Below, piece by piece: positions 1 to 5,247 of a stretch of DNA of 11,772 nt. The translations under genes and the position numbers were made by a program. The DNA is taken from positions 1-11,772 of the forward strand of contig DAONEV010000111.1 of NCBI GenBank assembly GCA_035403265.1. Reading direction: 5' to 3'. Origin of the DNA: JAAYVZ01 sp035403265. GTDB taxonomy: Bacteria > Acidobacteriota > Thermoanaerobaculia > Thermoanaerobaculales > Thermoanaerobaculaceae. The first letter of the stretch is position 1; every line of letters starts with the position of its first letter. Under the pieces are notes generated by a model that saw only the letters and a list, made by a program, of their open reading frames with translations, was not told the DNA's origin and did no database searches.

Positions 1-1730
1 AGCAGCATCCCCTGGTCCTCGTCCGGGAGGTAGCCGGTCGGCATCCTCCAGTAGAAGAAGACCATTCCGGCGACGATCAGGACGAAGACGGCGACGAACC
101 GCAGCTTTCGCCCGAGTATGCCGGCGACCCCGCGGGTGTAGGTGTCGCGCGCACGGAAGAAGGCGTGGTCGAACCAGGTGAAGAAGGGACGCAGGAGCTT
201 GAAGCCGGTCTCGGCGGCCTCGTGCCCCTTCTCCACGGGCCGGAGCAACGACGCGCAGAGCACGGGCGAGAGGACGAGGGCGACGACGACCGAGAGCAAC
301 ATCGAGGCAATGACCGTCACCGAGAACTGGCGGTAGATGACGCCGGTCGAGCCCGGGAAGAACATCATCGGCGCGAACACAGCGGCCAGGACCAGGCCGA
401 TGCCGATCAGGGCGCTCTGGATCTCGGCCATTGACCTGGCAGTCGCCTCCCTCGGCGGCAGCCCTTCCGTGCCCATGATGCGCTCGACGTTCTCGACGAC
501 CACGATGGCGTCGTCGACCAGGAGCCCGATCGCGAGCACCATCGCGAACATCGTCAGCATGTTGATCGAGTAGCCGGCGAGCCCGAGCACGCCGAAGGTC
601 CCGAGGATCACGACCGGCACCGCGATCGTCGGCACCAGAGTCGCCCGAATGTTCCCCATGAACAGATACATGACCAGGAAGACCAGGACGATCGCCTCGA
701 GCAACGTCTTGACGACCTCCCAGATCGCAACCTTGACGAACGGCGTGGTGTCGTAAGGGTAGACGACCCTCATGCCGGGCGGGAAGTAGCGCGACAGCTC
801 GGCCATCTTCGCCTTGATGAGCTTGGCGGTCTCGACGGCGTTGGCCCCCGCCTCCTGGCGCACGGCGAGGACGCCCATCGGCTTGCCGTTGTACGCCGAC
901 TTGACGTCCGGCAGCTCCATGCCGAGCTCGGTCCGCCCGACGTCTCTGACACGGACCATCGAGCCGTCCGGGTTGGTGCGCAGCGGGATGGACGCGAACT
1001 CCTCCGGGGTCACCAGGAGCGACTGGACGAGGATCGAGGCGTTGAGCCGCTGCCCGGGCACCGCGGGGGCGCCGCCGAGCTGGCCGGCGGAGACCTCGAC
1101 GTTGTAGGCGCGCACGGCCGCCACGACGTCGTCGGAGGTCATCCCGTACTTGGTGAGACGGTCGGGGTCGAGCCAGATCCGCATCGAGTACGCGGCGCCG
1201 AAGACCTCCACCTCGCCGACCCCCGGGACACGGGCGAGCCCCGGCTGGATGCTCGACACCGAGTAGTCGGAAAGGTCTGCCATGCTCTGGCTTCCGTCGG
1301 TCGTGATGCCGACCATGAGCAAGTAGTTGCGCGTCGACTTGGAGACCGTGACGCCCTGCTTCTGCACCGTGTCGGGAAGAGCCGGCATGGCGAGCTGGAG
1401 CTTGTTCTGCACCTTGGCCCAGGCGAGGTCCGGGTCGGTGCCAGGGGAGAACGTCAGCGTGATCTGGACCGAGCCCGACGAGTCGCTCGTGGAGTACATG
1501 TAGAGCATGCGGTCGAGCCCCGTCATGTTGGTCTCGATGATCTGGGTGACGCTGTCCTCGACGGTCTTGGCCGAGGCGCCCGGGTAGATGGCCCGGATCG
1601 AGATCGACGGCGGCGCGATCGGCGGGTACTGGGAGATCGGCAGGTTGTAGATCGCGAGACCTCCGCCCAGCATCATCGCGATCGCGATGACCCAGGCGAA
1701 GACGGGTCGTTCGAGGAAGAACTTCGACAT
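1..1730 (-). CDS. RND efflux pump inner-membrane subunit, AcrB/HAE-1 type (partial, runs off the left edge)
   Basis: This is the proton-driven inner-membrane pump of a tripartite RND exporter, which moves hydrophobic or amphipathic compounds from the periplasm and membrane to the outside. Only the first 576 of about 1,040 residues usual for the family are in the window; the stop lies beyond base 1. The protein opens with MSKFFLERPVFAWVIAIAMM (TM1). Two adjacent aspartates in TM4 (residues 406-407, context GLLVDDAIVVVENVER) match the AcrB proton-relay pair D407/D408 almost position for position. TTPFVKVAIWEVVKTL and the YLPDEDQG motif near the cut end are also AcrB-like. The ATG is 12 nt after the adaptor stop and is preceded by GGGAGGG, so the two are co-translated partners. 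A TolC-like outer-membrane gene could follow beyond the left edge. The HAE-1 family call is secure; the substrate cannot be read from sequence. Confidence 0.97.
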   Translation of the reverse strand, partial: MSKFFLERPVFAWVIAIAMMLGGGLAIYNLPISQYPPIAPPSISIRAIYPGASAKTVEDSVTQIIETNMTGLDRMLYMYSTSDSSGSVQITLTFSPGTDPDLAWAKVQNKLQLAMPALPDTVQKQGVTVSKSTRNYLLMVGITTDGSQSMADLSDYSVSSIQPGLARVPGVGEVEVFGAAYSMRIWLDPDRLTKYGMTSDDVVAAVRAYNVEVSAGQLGGAPAVPGQRLNASILVQSLLVTPEEFASIPLRTNPDGSMVRVRDVGRTELGMELPDVKSAYNGKPMGVLAVRQEAGANAVETAKLIKAKMAELSRYFPPGMRVVYPYDTTPFVKVAIWEVVKTLLEAIVLVFLVMYLFMGNIRATLVPTIAVPVVILGTFGVLGLAGYSINMLTMFAMVLAIGLLVDDAIVVVENVERIMGTEGLPPREATARSMAEIQSALIGIGLVLAAVFAPMMFFPGSTGVIYRQFSVTVIASMLLSVVVALVLSPVLCASLLRPVEKGHEAAETGFKLLRPFFTWFDHAFFRARDTYTRGVAGILGRKLRFVAVFVLIVAGMVFFYWRMPTGYLPDEDQGML

Positions 1731-1742
1731 GGCCGCCCTCCC

Positions 1743-2930
1743 CTACTTCGTCACGGCGCCCGGCGCTGACGCCGGCGGCGCTGGCGGGGTGTACGGCACC
1801 GCGGTGACCGGCACGCCAGGGCGGATCCTCTGCAGACCGTCCACGATGAGCTGATCGCCGGCGGCAAGCCCGTTGGTGACGAGCCACTTGTCGCCAATGG
1901 CACGTTGCACCTCGAGAATCCGCAGCTCGACCTTGCCGTCCTTGCCGACGACCATGGCGATCGGGTCGCCCTTGGGGTTGCGAGTGACGCCCATCTGGGG
2001 CGCCAGGATCGCGGCCTCGTCGGCGCCCTGCTCGACGACCGCCCGCACGAACATGCCGGGCAGCAGGATGTGGTCGGGGTTCGGAAAGACCATGCGCAAC
2101 GTGACCGACCCGGTCGAGGGCTCGACGGTCACGTCGGCGAACTTGAGCGTGCCCTGGAGCGGATAGGGAGTGCCGTCCTCCAGCAGGAGCCGGACCTGGC
2201 TCTGGTCTCTGGCGCCCTGCCGCAGCTTGCCGCTGGCAAAAGCCCGCCGTAGGCGCAGCATCTCGGCGCTCGACTCCGTCACGTCGACGTAGATCGGGTC
2301 GAGCTGCTGCACGACCGCCAGTGCGACGGGCTGGTACGCCGCCACCAACGCCCCCACGGTCACGCTCGAGCGACCGATGCGGCCGGAGATCGGCGACTTG
2401 ATCGGCGTGTACGCCAGGTTGATGCGGGCGCTCTCCAGGGCGGCCCTGGCCGCGGCCACGGTGGCCTCGCCCGTCGCGAGCGCCGCCACGGCGTTGTCGA
2501 GGTCCTGCTGGCCGGCCGCGCGGACGGCGACCGCTTGCTGGAGACGCTCGGCCTGTGAGCGCAACGCCGGCACCCTGGCCTCCGCCACCGCAAGTGCGGC
2601 CTGCGCCTGGTCGACCGCCGCCTGGTACTGCGCCGGGTCGATCTGGTAGAGCACCTGGTCGGCCTTGACGTCTCCTCCCTCTTCGAAGCGGCGCTGCTGG
2701 ATGATGCCGCTGACCTGCGGTCGGACCTCGGCCACAAGGTAGGCCGAGGTTCTGCCTGGCAGCTCCGTCGTCAGCACAATCCGCTCCGGCGCGAGCGTCA
2801 CGACACCCACTTCCACGGGTCCCCGTGGCGCTTGCGTAGGTCCCTTCTGCCCGCATCCAGTCGAGGCCACGACGGCGACCACGGCGACGATGACGGCGGT
2901 TGGCAGTACTGGGGCAGGGGTTGTTCTCAT
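1743..2930 (-). CDS. RND efflux periplasmic adaptor (AcrA/MexA-type membrane fusion lipoprotein)
   Basis: This adaptor joins the RND pump to an outer-membrane channel across the periplasm. The 395-residue protein starts with a hydrophobic signal (about residues 8-25) ending in STGC, a lipobox that would acylate Cys26, as in AcrA and MexA. The first half of the lipoyl domain is at about 66-100 (EVRPQVSGII, VLYQIDPAQY). An Ala/Gln-rich alpha-hairpin follows at about 101-172, then the second lipoyl half (YTPIKSPISGRIGRSSVTVG, about 174-193), then the beta-barrel and membrane-proximal domains. The length is normal for the family. The ATG at 2930 has a good Shine-Dalgarno, GGAGAG, at 2934-2939. 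The RND subunit follows 12 nt later, and the TetR gene lies upstream on the same strand. Transcription probably starts far upstream, near 3461, giving a leader of about 530 nt. Confidence 0.96.
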   Translation of the reverse strand: MRTTPAPVLPTAVIVAVVAVVASTGCGQKGPTQAPRGPVEVGVVTLAPERIVLTTELPGRTSAYLVAEVRPQVSGIIQQRRFEEGGDVKADQVLYQIDPAQYQAAVDQAQAALAVAEARVPALRSQAERLQQAVAVRAAGQQDLDNAVAALATGEATVAAARAALESARINLAYTPIKSPISGRIGRSSVTVGALVAAYQPVALAVVQQLDPIYVDVTESSAEMLRLRRAFASGKLRQGARDQSQVRLLLEDGTPYPLQGTLKFADVTVEPSTGSVTLRMVFPNPDHILLPGMFVRAVVEQGADEAAILAPQMGVTRNPKGDPIAMVVGKDGKVELRILEVQRAIGDKWLVTNGLAAGDQLIVDGLQRIRPGVPVTAVPYTPPAPPASAPGAVTK

Positions 2931-3018
2931 GTTCTCTCCATCTATCCACGAAGGGCCTTCGGGCCGTGCCCGGTCAATGCCGATCTCGAGCCTCGATGAG
3001 GCATCTCATGGGAAAAGG

Positions 3019-3055
3019 CCCCGGTCCCGCCGCTGCGCAGCCCGCGGGACCGGGG
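3019..3055 (-). terminator. Second terminator-like hairpin in the pump leader
   Basis: A perfect 12-bp inverted repeat, CCCCGGTCCCGC (3019-3030) with GCGGGACCGGGG (3044-3055), encloses a 13-nt loop. Read on the minus strand it is followed by CCTTTTCC, a short U-run, as in a weak Rho-independent terminator. It lies 88 nt before the adaptor start and inside the predicted leader RNA, so it would have to be read through for pump expression from the promoter near 3490. The stem is unambiguous. The terminator role is less sure because there are only four Ts, preceded by two Cs. Confidence 0.5.
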
Positions 3056-3064
3056 AAGAAGTGG

Positions 3065-3095
3065 AAAAAGGCCGGTGACACGAGGAGCCACCGAC
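3065..3095 (-). terminator. First terminator-like hairpin in the pump leader
   Basis: On the minus strand, GTCGGTG (3089-3095) can pair with CACCGGC (3071-3077) across an 11-nt loop, giving seven pairs of which one is G-U. The stem is followed at once by CTTTTTCC (T-run at 3065-3069). Stem plus U-run is the layout of an intrinsic terminator. It lies about 70 nt downstream of the stop of the short TetR-like ORF and 10 nt before the second hairpin, so the two form a tandem pair. Confidence 0.5.
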
Positions 3096-3162
3096 ATCGA
3101 TGCCTGCTGACTGACCGGTCCACCCGGATCGATGCCGGTCCGGAATGGACCAGGCCGGAACC

Positions 3163-3405
3163 TCATGACCTCACCTGTGAAGAGAGACGCCTCAGGGGCA
3201 TGTCGAGCCCATCTTTCAGACTCTGGTCGGTCTGCGATGCATACCGTCGACCAGTTGGCCGCCGTGAGACCATCGCCGCCGCGACGCCGCGAGCGACGAG
3301 GCCTTCGACGCTCACGCCCGGAAAGCTTCGGCCCGCCAACAGCCACTCGGATGCCTCCAGCAACTTCTCGGCTTCGTTTCCTCTGCCAGACCAACCCAAC
3401 TGCAC
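3163..3405 (-). pseudogene. Short ORF resembling a truncated TetR-family N-terminus
   Basis: This 80-codon ORF starts at a GTG with a purine-rich GGGGGAGGG just upstream. Residues about 11-47 read like the first helices of a TetR DNA-binding domain: EAEKLLEASEWLLAG then FPGVSVEGLVARGVAAAMVS, comparable in spacing and hydrophobic pattern to RERLLAAAVGLFAVKGYAATT and following residues in the intact TetR next to it. The similarity fades where the recognition helix and the usual YxxFxxKE should be. No other frame continues it, and there is no ligand-binding domain. The rest is Arg/Ser-rich and unlike a folded protein. It is most likely a decayed second regulator; it could also be a translated leader peptide, or chance. 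It lies downstream of the strong promoter near 3490 and upstream of both terminator-like hairpins. Confidence 0.35.
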
Positions 3406-3453
3406 CGTTGCCCTCCCCCGCGGCCGCGCTCGACAGGTCAGCGTCGAGCCTAT

Positions 3454-3471
3454 ATATATCGTACGCTATAT
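3454..3471. promoter_or_regulatory. Palindromic operator before the RND pump genes (probable TetR site 1)
   Basis: An 18-bp palindrome centred on CGTACG, ATATATCGTACGCTATAT, has 8 of 9 base pairs symmetric. On the minus strand 3457-3470 reads TATAGCGTACGATA. The second site, before the tetR gene, reads TATAACGTACGTTA, identical at 12 of 14 positions. It overlaps the -10 and predicted start of the pump promoter, which is where a repressor would block RNA polymerase. Its pairing with the nearby TetR is inference from position and similarity. Confidence 0.65.
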
Positions 3472-3495
3472 TAGCTGAGATGATCCATCTGTCAA
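3468..3495 (-). promoter_or_regulatory. Sigma-70-type promoter for the pump operon
   Basis: On the minus strand a perfect -35, TTGACA (3490-3495), is followed after 16 nt by TAATAT (3468-3473, 4 of 6 matches to TATAAT). TATAGC (3465-3470) at a 19-nt spacing is an alternative -10. It sits 12 nt downstream of the tetR stop codon in a local AT-rich patch that stands out from the GC-rich surroundings. Transcription would start near 3461, about 530 nt before the adaptor start codon. The operator at 3454-3471 overlaps the -10. Confidence 0.65.
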
Positions 3496-3507
3496 GTCCT
3501 CAAAGCG

Positions 3508-4131
3508 TCAGGCCAACGACTGCGTGACCCGCCCCGCAAGCCCGTCGAGGACCATGGATAGCATCCCCTCGACGAGATCATCCGCCCTCAGACCTGCCAT
3601 TTCGAACAGCCGAGGGCGGCTTGCGGCCTCCATGAAACCGATCAGCACCATGACGGCGTGCCTGGGATCGCACGGTCGGAGCTCGCCGCTCGCAACACCT
3701 TCCTCGACGAGATCCTGAAGCTGGCGGAGCATCCTCGTGACGATGGCGCGAAAGTCGAACGGGGGTGCTGCTTCCGGCGGTCCAGAGAGAATCGCCTCGA
3801 CGACCCAGGCGAGATCGGCGAACTCCCGGCGGACGGCGACGTTCGCGAGGCAGTAGCGGCGAATCCGCTCGACGACACTCGCCGTTTCCTTGAATGCCTC
3901 GAGGCGAGCCGCGTCGACCTTCTCGACGCCCTCCCGCACGAGCGCGAGGAAGAGCCCTTCCTTGTTGCCGAAGTGATAGTAGAGAACCGGCGCCGTGACC
4001 CCGGCCGCCCGCAGGATGTCCCTCACCGTGGTCGCCGCGTATCCCTTGACCGCAAACAGGCCCACGGCCGCTGCGAGCAGGCGTTCCCGCCCGCCGACAT
4101 CGTGCTCTCCTGTCGCCTTCTTTCTCGGCAT
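3508..4131 (-). CDS. TetR/AcrR-family transcriptional regulator
   Basis: This is probably the local repressor of the efflux pump and of itself. The 207-residue protein has a TetR N-terminal helix-turn-helix at about residues 15-60 (RERLLAAAVGLFAVKGYAAT, then the recognition helix and YYHFGNKEGLF), followed by a helical ligand-binding and dimerisation domain. The length is typical. The ATG at 4131 has only a weak Shine-Dalgarno (GAGACA). A 12-bp perfect palindrome lies 43 nt upstream over the putative -10, and a near copy lies just after its stop codon in the promoter of the pump operon. TetR repressors of RND pumps, such as AcrR and TtgR, usually bind the exported compounds, and they are often divergent from the pump; here the gene is collinear. 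The inducer is unknown; an aromatic hydrocarbon made by the adjacent enzyme is a guess from context. Confidence 0.95.
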   Translation of the reverse strand: MPRKKATGEHDVGGRERLLAAAVGLFAVKGYAATTVRDILRAAGVTAPVLYYHFGNKEGLFLALVREGVEKVDAARLEAFKETASVVERIRRYCLANVAVRREFADLAWVVEAILSGPPEAAPPFDFRAIVTRMLRQLQDLVEEGVASGELRPCDPRHAVMVLIGFMEAASRPRLFEMAGLRADDLVEGMLSMVLDGLAGRVTQSLA

Positions 4132-4174
4132 CGCTGTGTCTCGGCGGCCCGTTCATCGGTGCCGCGCCACACGC

Positions 4175-4186
4175 TAACGTACGTTA
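4175..4186. promoter_or_regulatory. Palindromic operator before tetR (probable TetR site 2)
   Basis: A perfect 12-bp palindrome, TAACGTACGTTA, shares the core CGTACG and its flanks with site 1 (minus-strand consensus TATARCGTACGWTA). It lies 43 nt upstream of the tetR start codon and overlaps the candidate -10 TATAAC, so autorepression is the natural reading. Confidence 0.65.
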
Positions 4187-4188
4187 TA
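4183..4188 (-). promoter_or_regulatory. Putative -10 element of tetR
   Basis: TATAAC on the minus strand matches 5 of 6 bases of the sigma-70 -10 and overlaps the palindromic operator, with the same phase to the CGTACG core as TATAGC at site 1. I find no good -35 at 16-18 nt upstream, so the call rests on the -10 and the operator. The remaining DNA from 4190 to the activase stop at 4311 shows no gene and no convincing terminator. Confidence 0.4.
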
Positions 4189-4310
4189 GCACTCCCAAGA
4201 GCAAGCCGACAGACCGTGATCCCCACCTCGTGATCGGCCGGATGACGCCCAGGCCGAAGCCGGGCGCGACCCGCGCGACGCGGTCGTTGCAACGCCGCAG
4301 GTCTCGCCCG

Positions 4311-5213
4311 TCAGGCGAGGTCGCAGCTCAGGCCGGCGGCGCGGAAGATGGTCGCGACGGCACGCAGGTCAGAAACGGCGGGAACCGGGGGGTCGATGGG
4401 CGACGGCCGGCCCAGCTCCTCGTACTTGCTGCGGCCAAGTGGGTGGTAGGGCTCCAGGTCGAGGCGCGTAAGACCGAGCTCCAGGACCAGCGTCGCCACC
4501 GCCTCCACGTTCGTCCGGTCGTCGGTGCACCCTGGCACCACCGGGAAACGCACCACGACCCGCGAAGGATCGCACGCCGCGAGCCAGCGCAGATTGGAGA
4601 GGATGCGCGCGTTGTCGGCGCCCGTTTGCTCACGATGGCGCCCGGGATCGAGGATCTTGAGGTCGAACAGCCAGAGGTCCACGAGTGGCCAGGCCGATGC
4701 GAGGGTCTCCGCCGGGGCATGTCCGCAGGTCTCGACGGCGGTGTGGATCCCACGCTCGCGGCACTCTTGCAGCAGCTCCAGAAGAAATGGGGCCTGTGCG
4801 AACGGCTCGCCACCCGAGAACGTCACCCCTCCCCCGGAGTTTCGGTAGAACGGCAGGTCGGCCGCCACCTGGGCGACAACGTCGTCTGTGGTCATGACAG
4901 TCCCGACATCGGCCCACGCCGACTCCAGGCAGGTGCGCACGCACGCGGCATTCTCGCAAACCCGGCACCGCTCGCGGCACACTCGTGGCCGGCCGTCTTC
5001 CTCGACGATCGCCCCGTGCGGGCACGCCTCGAGGCATCGTCGGCAACCCCGGCACCGGGCCGAGATCAATCGCAGCTCCCGCTGGGCGTGCTGGGACTCG
5101 GGGTTGCAGCACCAGGCACAGCGCAGCGGGCAGCCCTTCAGGAACACGAGCGTCCGGATCCCCGGCCCGTCGTGCACGGCGTAGTGCTGCAGGTTGAAGA
5201 CCAACCCGTTCAT
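4311..5213 (-). CDS. phdA: Glycyl radical enzyme activase (radical SAM), PhdA-like
   Basis: This enzyme uses S-adenosylmethionine and a [4Fe-4S] cluster to put the glycyl radical on the partner enzyme encoded just upstream. The 300-residue protein begins with MNGLVFNLQHYAVHDGPGIR, the standard opening of this family. The radical-SAM motif CX3CX2C is at Cys28, Cys32 and Cys35. A ferredoxin-like insert follows, with CxxCxxCxxxCP at 54-65 and a second Cys set (Cys83, 86, 91, 95); this insert is found in activases of HPAD, glycerol dehydratase and BSS type but not in PflA. YRNSGGGVTFSGGEP is at about 123-137. It follows the glycyl radical enzyme by 34 nt, with no intervening gene. The start codon has a poor Shine-Dalgarno but the family alignment fixes it. 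The activase call is secure; the symbol is tentative and depends on the partner being PhdB. Confidence 0.93.
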   Translation of the reverse strand: MNGLVFNLQHYAVHDGPGIRTLVFLKGCPLRCAWCCNPESQHAQRELRLISARCRGCRRCLEACPHGAIVEEDGRPRVCRERCRVCENAACVRTCLESAWADVGTVMTTDDVVAQVAADLPFYRNSGGGVTFSGGEPFAQAPFLLELLQECRERGIHTAVETCGHAPAETLASAWPLVDLWLFDLKILDPGRHREQTGADNARILSNLRWLAACDPSRVVVRFPVVPGCTDDRTNVEAVATLVLELGLTRLDLEPYHPLGRSKYEELGRPSPIDPPVPAVSDLRAVATIFRAAGLSCDLA

Positions 5214-5247
5214 CGGGTACGCCCCAGGGCGAGAACCCGACCCCGGC

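Noticed and set aside
2942..3394. A 150-codon minus-strand ORF in the pump leader
   Set aside because: The product is extremely Arg/Gly/Ser-rich with no domain pattern, and the frame crosses both hairpins; it looks like chance openness in GC-rich DNA.
4303..4319. Hairpin CTCGCC/GGCGAG over the activase stop codon as an operon terminator
   Set aside because: The stem is only 6 bp and no T-run follows on the minus strand.
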